From: Brasenia schreberi
Taxonomy: Eukaryota > Streptophyta > Magnoliopsida > Nymphaeales > Cabombaceae
Direction of reading: 5' to 3'
Assembly: GCA_036023115.1 (NCBI GenBank)
Contig: JAYKKT010000064.1
Coordinates: forward strand, 9,880,001-9,944,000
Length of the DNA stretch: 64,000 nt
Shown piece after piece: positions 1 through 11,926 of the stretch. The translations under genes and the position numbers were made by a program. The notes beneath the pieces are model-generated. The model saw nothing but the letters and a program-made list of their open reading frames with translations, was not told where the DNA came from and searched no databases. The first letter of the stretch is position 1, and the number at the start of each line of letters is the position of its first letter.

Positions 1-1189
1 CTAGAATGACCTTCTCAATTCCCAAAGAAAGTATTTTAACCTCCACCAATGCTTTAATTTCCAACTCCTTGGCTACTTAACGACTCGAACATATTTCTCC
101 TTATCATCATCTGTTACAATTATGTCATCAACATACACCAAAGTTATAGTAAAGGACTCCCCACGAACGAGTAGTATTTTAACAAACAGTGTGTGATCAC
201 AGCTTTGTTTGCTTCACCCCATAGCCAATATAACCCTAAGAAACCTTCCAAACTACGCTCATGGGTGATTGTTAGCGAAGGCCATATAAGGCCTTTTTCT
301 AACTTACACACGGTATTAGACATGCAAATTCTTCCTCAATATCCTCGTGGAACCTCCATGTAGACTTCTTCTTCGAGATCTCCCTATAAGAAAGCGTTTT
401 TAACATCCAATTGCCATAGATCCCATCCCAAGTTTGTTGCCATACTGAGAAGTATTCTTATTGATGTAAGTTTAGCTACGGGTGCAAATGTTTCTGTATA
501 ATCGATGCCATATGACTGACTGTATCCTTTAGCAACCAATCTGGCTTTATATCTCTCCACTATTCCATCTGCCTTATATTTAATAGTAAACACCTACTTG
601 CATCCCACAATATTCCTATTAGAAGGCAACTGTGTGATGGTCCATGTATTGTTTTTTATTAAGGCATTCAATTCTTCTTCAGTTGCAGCTTTCCATAAAG
701 GGCACTTAATTGCTTTTTCAAATTTCAAAGGAATCTTGTGTTACTCAGCATTCATAACAAAATTCTGATAATTCTGAGATGTATTGGCATATGAGACATA
801 ATCAGAAATTGGATAATGTGTACATGTACGCTTACCTTTGCGAATAACAATAGTCAATTTAAGATCTCCAGTCTCTTCCACGTGAGGATCTGAGTCAGGG
901 GAAATATCTTTGGTGCTTGTATCAGGGGTTTAGTGTAGATGATCATCCTTGATCCTCTCTTATACACTAAGATCTCCTCTTGCTTGTTGTCAACTGTCTC
1001 TTCTTTGGCATCATCAGGGACTACTGGTAGGACACAAGGAAAAATTTGTTAAGGTGTAGTCGACTCCCCCTGAGAAGTATAATAGGAAATAGATTCTGTG
1101 AAGGTAACATCCATGGAAATATATAGTTTCTTAGCTAGAGGATCATAGCATTTGTAGCCCTTTTTGGAGTTAGAATAGCCAAGGAAAAT
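1..1189 (-). pseudogene. copia reverse transcriptase, broken
   Basis: Remnant of copia reverse transcriptase. A 69-residue open stretch at 384-593 contains the conserved N-terminal RT block ([12 protein letters not shown], then [14 protein letters not shown], ending DVKNAFL with the first catalytic Asp). Further along the minus strand, near 120-160, the YVDD catalytic motif survives (LVYVDDIIV). Stops and frameshifts lie between them. Region 600-1189 encodes the variable linker between integrase and RT. Not functional. Confidence 0.85.
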
Positions 1190-2380
1190 TCACTTTATAG
1201 ACTTATGATCTAATTTATCACAATTAGGTAAATGAATATGTACAAAACAAGTACAACCAAAGATACAGGGAACTATATGAAATAGTTTTGAGTCCTTATT
1301 GAGACACTTCATTGGACTTTCACCCTCAAGTACAGTACTGGGCATTCTATTGATCAGGTGAACTGCAGTAAGAATTGCTTCTCCCCAATAGAATTTAGGA
1401 ACATTATTCTGAAGTAAAAGAGTCCTACCTACCTCTAGGATATGACAATTTTTCCTTTCAGCGATTCCATTTTGTTGAGGAGTATAGGAACAGGAAGTTT
1501 GATGGACTATACCATGTGTATGTAAGTATTCTTCTAATTGCTTGCTAATGTACTCCCTCCCATTATCTGAACGAAAGATTTTTACTGAAGTATTGAATTG
1601 GGTGAGAATGAGTTTATGCACAATTGGAAAAATAGATGAAACTTCTGATTTTGATTTCATTAAATATATAATTATAAGCCGAGTACAATCATCAATAAAG
1701 GAAACAAAGTATCTCTGACCAAATAAAGAAGTAACAGGACTAGGTCCCCAAACATCTGAATGAAGAAGTTCAAAAGGCTGAGATCGTCTAGAGTCACTCA
1801 ATGGATAAGTAGATCTTTGATGTTTCCCAAGCTGACAGACTTCACATTCAAACTGATGTTTATTGACTCTAAGATGAGGTAGAACATAAGAAAGTTTTGA
1901 CACAGGTAAATGACCAAGACGACAATGCCAAAGCCGAATATCTGAATCCTGAATGGTTGTTGCTGAAGCTTTATAAGAAGTTCCATGCTGAGGATGATCT
2001 TCCAAAATGTATAAGCCCTTTTGTAGTCTACCATGACCAAAGACTTTCCCCGTCTCCAGATCCTGAAATACACAACCAGTAGGAGTAAAAGTTATACTGC
2101 ATTTCATGGTACGAGTCAACGAACTTACTGAAAGGAGATTTATTGGAAAACTGAGAACATGATACACTGAGGTTAAACTAGCAAAACATGTGGGTACACT
2201 TCCGTGTCCAACCATATAAGAGTAAGATCCATCTGCTAACTTAATAGGTTCTCGCTTTTGAAGAACTCTGTACTCTGAAAAATAAGATGATTCTTCTACC
2301 ATATGATCGGTAGCACCTGAATCAATAATCCACGTTTTGGAATTAGAATAAGGAGGATTACCCTTCACTGTGTGAGTCAC
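1190..2380 (-). pseudogene. copia protease/integrase segment
   Basis: A 396-residue open frame. Near its start it has the aspartic protease motif WIIDSGATDHM. Then comes the GAG-pre-integrase zinc module (HCRLGH ... CEVCQLGKH), followed by the integrase core: Asp in HSDVWGP, Asp in SFIDDCTRL and Glu in PQQNGIAERKN, the expected DDE set. The frame ends at a premature TGA where family members read on (IKxIFLGYSNSKKGYKC continues past the stop). The normal product is a polyprotein that cuts Gag-Pol and integrates the cDNA; this copy cannot make RT in frame. Confidence 0.88.
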
Positions 2381-2465
2381 ATGTGCTACTGAAGCTTGAG
2401 AGGAAGAAGATGGTTGAGACTGTTCAGAACTTCAGATAGCCTTGTTTCTAGTCCTTCTATTCGCT

Positions 2466-3412
2466 TGATAAACTCTTGCATTACATCTGTATTAGAAGTA
2501 GAATTCTCTGCAGCATGAACGGAGTGATTTCTGTTTTTATAATAGTCTGATTTGCCATGTAATTCCCAGTAGTATTCTTTGGAGTGTCTTGATTTTCTAC
2601 AGTGAGAACAGATGAGTTTTTCTCTGTCATCAGAATTGGATCTACCACGACCTTGGTATCCTCCTCTTCCATAATAATATGAATTTTCTCCTCTAGTTTG
2701 GAGTGCATGTTGGTTTGGAGTAGGTATGTTCTTCTTTTCAAGATTTCTATGATCCTCTTCCCTGATTAATAATGAATAGTTGAATACACCGTCCCCAAAG
2801 AAGGTAGCTCATCTCTTCCCAAGACATTAAGCTTTATTGATTCAAACTTTGAATTTACACCCCACAGTAAGTCAAATACTTTTTTCTTTTCAGCCTCTGC
2901 ATTTCTTTCAATCTGACATGAAGAGCACTTGATACTAGTATAATACAAAAGTTCATCCCAAAGTCCTCTAAGATCTGCATAGAAGTCACTGATAGAACGC
3001 GAGCCCTGTTTATAATTCCTAATTTTTTCCAAAATTTCATATTCTTTTGCTACATTCTTCTTTCTATAATAAGCTTCAGAAATAGCACACCAGATGTCAT
3101 AAGCTGATTCAAGAAACATAAATGTCTTCCTATTGATGGAATCACGGACTGCAGTAACCAAGATGAAATTAGGGCATCCTCCCGTCGCCAAACAGGGTAA
3201 TGAGTATCATTTATGTCTGGAATAGGTGTCTGGCCCATAAGATGAGTCCATCTCCCTCTTGCTATAATAGTCAATTCTACGGACCTAGACCACTCCAGAT
3301 AATTCCTTCTATCCAACTTTATTGTTGTAATCTGAAAATTTTCTCCTTTTTCATTCATAGCTTGTTCAGACATCATGAAGGGAGTTTCAATCGCCTTGCC
3401 TTTACTTTTCAT
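2466..3412 (-). pseudogene. copia gag, frameshifted
   Basis: Gag nucleocapsid remnant. The likely start is the ATG at 3410-3412 (MKSKGK). The conserved N-terminal Gag block follows (KLDRRNYLEWSRSVEL ... WLLQSVIPS). A frameshift near 3170-3180 moves the frame to the next open stretch (FLESAYDIWCAISEAYY ... LWDEL). Near 2556-2612 there is a zinc knuckle, CSHC-x4-H-x4, in which the last Cys is replaced by Tyr, so metal binding is probably lost. Confidence 0.8.
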
Positions 3413-3921
3413 CAAAATTTGCTTTAAGTAAATAATATGTATATCTTTACCACGATTTTCGAAGTAAAGAATCAACAATTCCTCCAATCGGCATGCAAGT
3501 TGTCTATGTTTATTAATAGACTGATTTGCAACAGAAATTAAATTGACAATAGAGATTAAATTGTATGAGTCGGCAACACAATTAGCAATCAAATCGCTAA
3601 GAAACTGATCAACTTGTCTTTAATAGTTGTAGCTGCCCCTTTATTAATAATCAGCAGCCCATACTTAAACACTGGCTTGGATTGAAACTATAAAAGAATC
3701 AATAACCCAATCAACATTCCAGATAAAATCACGACAGCCAAACCTCACTTTTGCGCATCAACTTTGATGGTTTCTTCTTCCAAATATCGCAGCAGAAATT
3801 TGATTTGAAGCGGAAATCTGATTTGAATCGGCAACCAAACAAAAATCTGATTTGAATGCTTGTCTTTTACACATCTATTGTAATCGTCTAATCACAAAAT
3901 CCCTGATTTTCAAGCCTTATA

Positions 3922-3934
3922 GGCTCTGATACCA
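3922..3934 (-). other. primer binding site of copia 1
   Basis: The minus strand reads TGGTATCAGAGCC, the usual plant copia primer site complementary to initiator tRNA-Met. It abuts the LTR end directly. Confidence 0.88.
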
Positions 3935-4236
3935 TATTAGAGAAATAATATTCATTAAACTATAAAGATCAACTTACAATAATCATGCGATTGGAGGGAT
4001 TCTCCAATCTGCTCAAAAACACAGATTGCGGCTTTTCTTGGGTTGCACACCTGCCTCTCACGTTCTTAACCTAATAACCCTAATGACACCTCTTTATACC
4101 CTATCTAACTTGAATTCCTAAACTACCCTTAATTGGTACTAAGTACTACTAAAGAGACATAATACATTTAACGTGAAATACATGACATGAAATACATAAA
4201 CAAAAGACTTCTAACTAACAGTAACATCCTTTAACA
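3935..4236 (-). repeat. 5' LTR of copia 1
   Basis: 302 bp. On the minus strand it starts TGTTA and ends CTAATA, a decayed partner of the TGTTA/TAACA terminal inverted repeat, and it lies directly against the primer site. The boundary comes from structure only, because the other LTR is outside the window. Confidence 0.75.
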
Positions 4237-4339
4237 TCATGCACCACATAATTCTTAGATAAAAAAGTAACTATACAACCATTATCACAAATCTAAGCAA
4301 CTGAGAGAAGATTTAGATTTAACTTAGGTATAAAACTTA

Positions 4340-5510
4340 CATTTTGAATTTTAAAATAATTTTTTCAAAGTTCCCAAATTTTTTTAATTTGAAGTTTCGT
4401 ACCATCAATGGTAAAAACATGTTTTCCAAAGATATCTTGAGAACTTTTCAAAGATTTTTCACTATGGATCATATGAAAAGAAGCACCCGAGTCTAAGAAC
4501 CAAGACATACCTTGAGAACATTTCCGGAAATGCTTACCTTCTCTTTAAACATTTCTTCTATAGGTTTTGATGTTGAAAGGCAAGACTCCTCCATCCTTAT
4601 CTTCCACGGCTCCCATGTTTTCATATTTATTTCGAAGAAGAGGACACGTGGTCTGGAAGTGATGACTTTCCTTATAATAGTGGCATATCATGTCCTTATT
4701 TGGTTATTGTATTGTGGGCTTTTTGCTTGATCCATCACTTTTTTGTTCTTGGAAGTTTTTAACGTTAAGATGCCTATATGTCTTCATATTTACTCCTGGC
4801 TTTAAAGCGGTAAGAATGACTTCTTTTGCAATACTTATATTTTTTAATCTAGTTTACTCTATAACTAGATCGGCAAAAAATGTATCTTCCTTTGGTCTAG
4901 ATTTTCTATGAGTTAAATTTGATTTAATATTTTTAAATTCATCCCTTAATTCCCGCATAAATAAGAAGAAATATTGATTGTTAAAGAACTCTTGAAATTC
5001 ATCAAATTTTCAAGTTTTTCAAATCTATCAAAACCTCGAAGTTGAGTCTATAACTCGAAAAACTCATTGTGATACTCAAATGCTTAGGTTACCTTGCTTA
5101 AGCATTTCAAATATACTAATTCGATTTTAAGTTTTTCATTCACATTTTGGCAAATTATCTATGTTATTTCTCCATTCATTTCTTCCCAAGTTTTCAAATC
5201 TTACTTTATTTTTCTTGGGCTTTAGAAACATCATCATTGTGTAAATTTTCAATATCTAAGATTGGTTCTTGAATTATCCCGTTTATATAATCCCAAAAAA
5301 GTTTAGATAAAAAATATTTTTTCAATGGTTTTTGCCCAACTTTGATAGTATTTTGGGTCAAGAATACATTTTAAAGACTCAATTTTGCTATTCATTTTAA
5401 GGAACAAACAAGGATCCTAATATTACCTAAAGTTTGTAATGTCAAACACGCAATATTACAAACTTTTCAATTTTAACATGCTTCGTGATATACTCGATTC
5501 CTTCAAACGA
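4340..5510 (-). pseudogene. copia 2 gag and protease remnant
   Basis: Fragments in broken frames on the minus strand. Near 5100-5400 there are gag-like pieces (FLDPKYYQSWAKTI; WEEMNGEI). At 4643-4684 there is a zinc knuckle, C-H-Y-Y-x4-H-x4-C, in which the second Cys is Tyr. At about 4475-4505 the protease motif WFLDSGASFHM is well preserved. Not functional. Confidence 0.8.
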
Positions 5511-5523
5511 GGCTTTGATACCA
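5511..5523 (-). other. primer binding site of copia 2
   Basis: The minus strand reads TGGTATCAAAGCC directly after an LTR ending in TTTACA. It is a tRNA-Met-type copia primer site, one base different from that of copia 1. Confidence 0.85.
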
Positions 5524-6001
5524 TGTAAATATTTGTTGATGTATGAATGTTGAAGCGGCCAAGTCACAAATCGCCAACGTGTTGATCGAATTGTAAAGAT
5601 ACTAACACATCTAAATATGGATGTTCCAAGTCAAGAATACACAACTTGAGTCAAGGAACAAATCCACAAGTCAAAAGGTTGTGGAAGACAACTTAATTTA
5701 TTGATGGAGTGATGCTATATATACAACAAGTGAGAGAGGAGAGAAGAAAGGAAAGGGCCAGCAACATTCAGTTGTTGGGTATCAGGTCTCCCCAATGACT
5801 ATATTAACTAAATGTTGGAGAGTCCTGATTCCCAACAGCTAACTGGAATTGATAACCTAAACATGAGCCGGGTCCTAGTGGCCCGCCCTATTACATATTA
5901 ACAGAGGTCATACCCCAATGGCTTGCCCTAGTGGCCGAGCTAGTTCGTCAAAGATCAACGGGCCCTATTAGCCTGTCTCCTACTACATTTATACTTTAAC
6001 A
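5524..6001 (-). repeat. 5' LTR of copia 2
   Basis: 478 bp on the minus strand, starting TGTTAAA and ending ATTTACA. It contains a TATA element (GTATATATAG) near the middle, as expected for a retrotransposon promoter. Confidence 0.8.
5715..5724 (-). promoter_or_regulatory. TATA box in copia 2 LTR
   Basis: The minus strand reads GTATATATAG, followed by CATCAC about 3 nt downstream. Its place inside the LTR fits the U3 promoter. Confidence 0.5.
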
Positions 6002-6270
6002 TATATTATATCTTTAGACCTCTGCATATGTGGCTACGCAGTATGTTATATCAGGCACAGCTTTCATCTGTTACCGTCAATGTATGTGTCTCCACCTGGA
6101 GTTACTGGCATCCATGAACTGGTCTTGTGGCCTTATTGATCAGAGTTTTGAAAATACTACGGATAATTTATAAGCTGCTTGATTGGCAAGGATATTTTGT
6201 ATATACTGGTTCATCTTATAATCAAAATATTTGTTTAATGTTATTCAAAAGCATATGCACGATCCTGCAG

Positions 6271-7557
6271 GTAAAAGTCGAACCTGATCTTGTTCTTTTT
6301 TTGGAATGCCCTGTGGAAGACATGATGAGGCGAGTTCTTAGCCGAAACCAGGTTAGACTTACTCCTAAAGGAAATTGTTCCCTTGAATTGCCTTAGCAAC
6401 ATCAGTTACCGTATCGGCATGGCCTTATGTTTGGTTTCTTGGTGATTTGTTCCTAGGGACGTATAGATGACAATGTAGTGACCATGAAGAAACGCCTAGA
6501 AGTTTTCAACCAGCTGAATCTTCCAGTCATCAACTACTATGCTGAAAAAGGAAAACTTCGAAAGGTTTGCATGATCGTTCTTGATTAACATTTTGCTGAA
6601 GCTATAAAGTAGATTCTCTCGGAAAGAAACAGAAACATTATGCAAATCCAATGCCGTTTTTTTATCTTTTTATTTGTTACCTAGCAACTAGCGACCCAAA
6701 GATTGGTGGTCACGTTTTCTAATAATCAATGACTAATTTGCTCAGTAATGTTTTCTTTCTGTATTGCTTTTGAATAATATAATCTTTATGAAATTTCATT
6801 TCCGACCTTTATATTAACATATAGGTCTAAAGTTAATTCATAAAAGGTTCTGGTGTAAACACAAAGCATTTATTTGTGCTCCAAACTGGTCTAGTTTCCA
6901 AGTTCTCAATTAGCTGCTTGCTATTGAATGTTTGGCTGTGAATTCGGACCAATATGCACCCACACAATGATATGTAGCATTTGGCTAGTGCCTGGCTTTA
7001 CAACATAAAATCCCAACATTTTCTACATCATCTAGTATTGTCTTTCATTCATTTTTGTAAGACCAAATGTCAACATTTGATGTTTAGTTGTTAAGAAACC
7101 AAAGTTCGGCATAAGAAAGCCTGAGAGTAAGACCCAATCCCCCAATTTTATGCTGATGTTCATTTGTCTTTTATTTTTAATGCATACTCATTCTCAGGAC
7201 ACATTGCACTCTTTTGAAGCATCAAGCATTTTGATTTGATAATGTTGGAAACATGAAATTACAATAAGTACCTTTCGATGATGGTTAGTGCCATTAGGAA
7301 ATGAATTGTACGACCAATTGGTCCAATTCTAAATCCATCAAAAGCAGATCACATATAATCGAGGAGAGGCCTAAAAAGAAAAAGGAAAGAGTTAATCAGA
7401 TATCAGTACATATCATCATGTGTGATTCTTGATATGCATATCTTAATGTGTGCTGTTGTCTTCTACATAGTTTCTGTTCTTTTCCATGCAGATTAATGCA
7501 GTTGGAACAGTTGATGAGGTTTTCGAGAAAATCAAGCCTTACTTTTCAGCTTATAAG
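6271..7557 (+). pseudogene. UMP-CMP kinase-like gene, 3' exons only
   Basis: Three consecutive exons with good splice sites and one open frame: 6271-6351 (VKVEPDLVLFLECP ... LSRNQ), 6457-6564 (GRIDDN ... LPVINYYAEKGKLRK) and 7492-7557 (INAVGTVDEVFEKIKPYF). Together they match the C-terminal half of UMP-CMP kinases of the adenylate kinase family, which phosphorylate UMP/CMP with ATP. The LID-side Arg (SRNQGR-D) and the GKLRKI strand are recognisable. The P-loop half is missing because copia 2 lies upstream. No clear terminal exon was found. The exons are in better condition than the rest of the unit, so the loss may be recent. Confidence 0.8.
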
Positions 7558-7884
7558 GTATTACTTTTGAAGTGATTTCTCTGCTTTTCTTTCTGATTTA
7601 TAAGTTGAAGAAACTACGTTTTAACAGATTTGGAAAACCCCAGCATAAACACTTTTAGACCAGGAACTCACCCTCAGTGGCTAGGCTTTGCCATTGGTGT
7701 GCATGCTGGTAGCACTTGTGGGAGCCAGAGCGCTGACCACCCATCTAGCAGCCCGGGCCTTTCCACTATGCTTGCCCAGAAATTCTTTGTGAAGTTAACC
7801 TAAATTCTTCCATTCCACTCTTGTGCTCATCATACTCATAAATGTGAACATCATGACTTTTCCAATAAAGGATCCTCATAACAA

Positions 7885-8099
7885 CAACAACAACTAAGCC
7901 TTTTCCCATACTAGATGGCGTCGGCTTCATGTATTCTTTGTTTCCACAGATCCCTATCATAATTTGTATAATCCATGGTAACTAAGTCCGACAAAGTTTT
8001 ATGCTGGCTGTCGGAAGTCTAAGGCAACTCTCTTCCTTTATCGGGGCTTGAGACCGGCCATGCAAGGGCGATCCCTTACATAAGCGGAGTTCATAAAGT
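7885..8099 (-). mobile_element. short bipartite RTE-LINE derivative (SINE-like)
   Basis: About 215 bp made only of the two ends of the RTE LINE found elsewhere in the window. On the plus strand it begins with the (CAA)n tail and 75 bp of LINE 3' end, then jumps after atccctatc to the LINE 5' end (ataatttgtataatccatg ... gcggag). It is flanked by the 13-bp direct repeat atcctcataacaa (7872-7884 and 8100-8112). Duplication unit 3 has the matching site without the insertion near 25090-25105. It has no coding capacity and must have been moved by LINE enzymes. Confidence 0.85.
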
Positions 8100-8112
8100 A
8101 TCCTCATAACAA

Positions 8113-10567
8113 ATTGAAATTTTATCTTCTGTTAAATAGTAGCACAGTAATTTTATGAAAATAAAGGATCCTCATGCCAAACTGCATGTGAGAAACCAGT
8201 GAAGGTTGAAACATAAACTTTAAATCTTCTCCTTTCTTGTGTAAATCTACTGCAACAACATGATAACTTGAAGTATTAGTGATATCTTTGACATGTTCTA
8301 GAGACAAAAATGGCCATTTTCACCGTTTCCAAACAAATTTGAAGGTATTTTTGTCTGAGTGAAGGTTAATCAATTCCGCAAGGTAGCTTTGTCTATGAAG
8401 TTCTTAATGTAGTTGTCATTTGCATTGGTCCATGCACTATCATTCATCTCCTTTTCAGTACATTGTAACATATATCTGTCATCTAGTTTAAGCAACCAGG
8501 AGCTTCTCTTACAATTTTCAGATTTTGCATCTCAAACAGAGGATCTGATACGCTGGTAAAGATGCTATAGGGACGTTCTGTCTCTCTGTTGGAAACAATT
8601 TTTGTCAGTAGCGTTCGTAATCAAGGACCTCCAAGTAGGCTATCTTTCCAAACTAGACTTCAACAGGTGGGGGTTAACTCGTAGCTGGAGAGCATTGGAT
8701 AGAAATCTGCACATGATTCTCTACTAAACAAGTTAAGTATTTGTAGCATTGTCATGTACATATGATAAAACAAAATTTTGGTTTCTGCTCATTGGTTTTG
8801 CCGAATCTGGAGAGGTTTTAGTCATCTGACAGATGATGTTGCATGAGGCACACAACATTTTCTGATCCATGTTATAATGCTTCGTTGTCTCTTCTTGTAC
8901 TTGTTATGTGTTTGTCAAATACCATTAAGCATTGCAAGAATTAGAAACTGAGTGCTATAAGGCAGCAGTTCTAAGCTCACTCCCTCAGGGTCCTGAGTCT
9001 GGTCATGAGGAATGGAACAGATCTCTTGATTAACCCACTCCTGTCTTTTGATAGTCGAGTGGCTCATGGCCCCTTCCCTAATAACTTCTTTATCTATTCC
9101 TAGCTGCTTATTGGTTGTGATTAGGTAAGTCAAAGGTAAGTACAATGCTGTCACTATATAGGCAGCTGTTTGTTGGGGCAAACTTAGAAGCCTTTTAAGA
9201 TTTAGTCAGCGTGACTGTTATTTAGTTATTTTTCCTTTTAGACAAATACACCATAAAAGATGGGGAGGACTTTTTCCTCTCAATGAAAACAGGCCTTGAT
9301 TATTTCATGGAAAGGCTTCTCGTGTTTTTATTGTATATGTAGTTAAAAGGTGAATAGTTGGAACACCATATATAACATACAACAAATGCTCATATATATA
9401 TATGTATATATGTGCGTGTGTGCCATGGTCTATGAAGATAATGATACATTTACAACATCACCTTCATTGCAAGAAAAAGAATATGACCTTCATTGACATC
9501 CAATACATATCTTTAAGAGTTTATGTTTGGTGAGCCATAAGCTTGGATGATCATATTGGACTCTCAACAAGATTGCCAGAGACTATAATCGATTTGCATA
9601 ACACAACACAATCTTCATAATGAAAAGTTACCAGTTGCCTAAGTCAATCAACAGGAAGGAAGATTGACTACCCTATCAGCCGGGCTATAGACAATCATCT
9701 TGATCAACTATTAAATCCAATTAAATCAATCCTAAATCACTCATTATATATTACTTGGGGGTTACCTCCTTGACCTGAGAACCTAACCGAAGACACATCC
9801 AAAATCAACTGAGTTGCAAATGAACAGGATAACAAAAACTTATTCAAAAGTAACTTGGAAGCAAAGATTGTTGCATAGATAACTAGTCTAATTCATGGTT
9901 TCTCTCATTTCCTTATTTAAGATGAGACAAGCTCATGAATATATGAGATTCAAGATAGACATTTGACTATTAAATGTTTTCTTTCAACACTTCGTGGGCT
10001 TTCTTTGGCTGCCTTTGCATTGACTCAGACATTTCATCAAACACCACTTTTTGCACATTTTCATGAGAGGCAAGATATTGGAAGATTATAAATCTATGAA
10101 TGAGAGAGGGAAAAAAGATTGAAGAGGAAGAATTGTGGCGAGATGAATGAGAGGCAACGAGAGGGAAAGAAGATGAAGAGGAAGATTATAAATCCACCTT
10201 TTGATGCATACTCAAGATATTGGAAGATTATAAATCCACCGGAGACAATGATTCCATGAATGGGAAAGAGGGAAAGAACATGAGGAGAAATTTGTACTTG
10301 GGTGGCAGAGGCAGCGATCCCACGAGCTTCACATTAGAGAAAACCGATGAAGAATGAGAGCGGCAGAAACCGTGAATTAGAAAAGTTGAAGGAGAGAGTG
10401 CGGATGGAGTTTTTTTTACTGAGACTTGGGCCCAAATCGTGTGGCCCGCCCCCTGACATGGGCTATGTTTCGTTACCTAACATGGGCCTAATAAGGTAGT
10501 TTGATTCACATGTGTTTGCTACTGCAAGACCCAAAAAAGTAGGGTCCAATCCACCTTGTACCTTGAA
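8113..10567. other. intergenic, no gene seen
   Basis: 8113-9330 is duplicated DNA shared with units 2 and 3 and shows no coding potential. 9390-9425 is a short TA/TG microsatellite. 9340-10500 has no match in the other units. It includes a repeated 21-bp phrase (gatattggaag...) at about 10073 and 10213. Near 10566 the phrase aatcaaacacaccct resembles a MITE terminus, but no partner was found. Confidence 0.5.
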
Positions 10568-11926
10568 TCAAACACACCCTGAAGGATACGTTGTTAAAGA
10601 GCCTGAGTTCATGTCTGAAGCAGTCGAGAAGTCTGTCACTTCCATTGCTCCTCCCGCATTGACAGGTATGCTGTCATCAATCGGGCACAAGAAAAGGTTC
10701 ATATCCTCTTCGAAGGACATATAGTAAGGTACTAAAGAGCACGAACCCCTGTCTAACAAGAATCAGATATTCTTTATGTCCGTTTCTCCTTGAGCAGTGG
10801 CAAAGGGACGATCATGGAATTCAGACACGTGAAGGTGGATCCTTGCATGCATGTCGAGTCCAGATTGCAATGGTTAACTCCAAATCCCGTAGGGTTCAAT
10901 GTATTGTGATCTTGGAACTTAGATATAGAGGACCCTTGTGTTACTGATGCTAGAAGGGGAATAATTATGTAGCTTGAAATCATATGGTTTTGAATTTACG
11001 TAAGAAGAATTGTGGGTGTTGGAAGAACGACACTAAATTTTAATAGAGGAATGGTTATGCAGTCTACAACCATATGAGTTTGAACCGTTGAAAGAGGAAT
11101 TGTGAGTGGAGGAACGAAACTAAGTTCTAATGGAGGACTGGTTAGGTAATCTGCATTCATATGGGTTTGAACCGTCGGAAGAGGATTTGTGGGTGTTGGA
11201 GCAACAACACTAAATTCTAATGGACGAATGATCGAGTACCGGATGAGTTTGAACTGTCAGAAAAGGACTTGATTGAATAGAAGATATGCAGGTGTGAATC
11301 ATCGAAGAAGCTCTTGATTCTTTAGGAGCTCTCGGTCTAGGAGCCGTGAAATTTCCAACCGGCGAAGAAGGATGATTTTCTAACTGTGACATGTGTTGCA
11401 TCTCCTCGCCATGCAATGACACTAAAAATAATCGCCGATACTTACTTGGGTCTTCTCTGGCAAGTCACATTCAGTTTGTTGTACTTCACTGACTTGATAC
11501 TCTCAATTCTCTTGCTTATCATGTTGATCTTGTTGTTTACCTTCAACTCAAGATCCAAGAGCATTTAGGTCCATAATTTCAAGGTTGCATTGTTTCCACA
11601 ATAGTGATGACTCAATCTCTTCATTCTCCTTTCAAATTTGATCTAATTCCTCTTGTAACTTCTTGTTCTTGGTGCGAAGAAAGCTCGAGATGTCTTTCCT
11701 CCGCTTGTTGCGCTCCTCGTGTGCCTTTTCAAACCAGTCAACGATTCGCTGAACGTCATTTTTGAGTTTTCCGACCATATCTCTGGGGGTGAATTGGGAG
11801 ACAAATGATATAAAATCATGAATGCGTCGACGTCACAGAGGGTCGAGAACTCGATCATCATCTTCTTCAAGCCCTTCTTGCTTTTTCCTTGTCGATGAGT
11901 TTAATCGGAAGCCTTGTATGACCCAT
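10568..11926 (-). pseudogene. type I MADS-box gene, unit 1 copy, broken
   Basis: Decayed homologue of the MADS gene at 19436-21097. The start codon (11924-11926) begins MGHTRLPIKLIDKE. The next block is deleted, so the basic part of the MADS domain is lost and the frame shifts before GLKKMMIEFSTLCDVDAFMILY. Frameshifts follow through the coiled-coil region. The C-terminal end is still readable (EEDMNLFLCP ... FSTASDMNSGSLTTYP). It holds its own tandem repeat (10981-11271), unlike the one in unit 2. Its first codons and upstream region are duplicated at 11884-12223. Confidence 0.85.
10981..11271 (-). repeat. three-copy 87-90 bp tandem repeat in MADS pseudogene
   Basis: Copies start at 11010, 11100 and 11187 (ttgtg..gtgttgga), with a partial copy before the first. 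Recurring phrases are ctaaattctaatggacga and catatgggtttgaaccgt. The array is absent from the unit 2 and unit 3 genes. Confidence 0.75.

Larger units (their letters stand above)
1..4236 (-). mobile_element. Ty1/copia LTR retrotransposon 1, 3' part off the window
   Basis: The minus strand reads, from right to left, a 5' LTR (3935-4236), a tRNA-Met-type primer site, gag, protease, integrase and reverse transcriptase. This protease-integrase-RT order defines Ty1/copia. RNase H and the 3' LTR would lie left of position 1. The element is dead: gag is frameshifted, a stop separates integrase from RT, and RT carries more stops. The five bases after the LTR (tcatg, 4237-4241) are the likely target-site duplication, but the partner is off the window. 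The flanking DNA is the inside of another copia element, so this copy is probably nested. Confidence 0.92.
4237..6001 (-). mobile_element. Ty1/copia LTR retrotransposon 2, interrupted
   Basis: A second, unrelated copia copy in the same orientation. It keeps a 478-bp 5' LTR, primer site, gag and the start of protease, then stops abruptly where copia 1 begins at 4236. This suggests copia 1 inserted into it. Its right edge cuts the kinase gene of duplication unit 1: units 2 and 3 continue through the homologous point without it. Confidence 0.85.
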
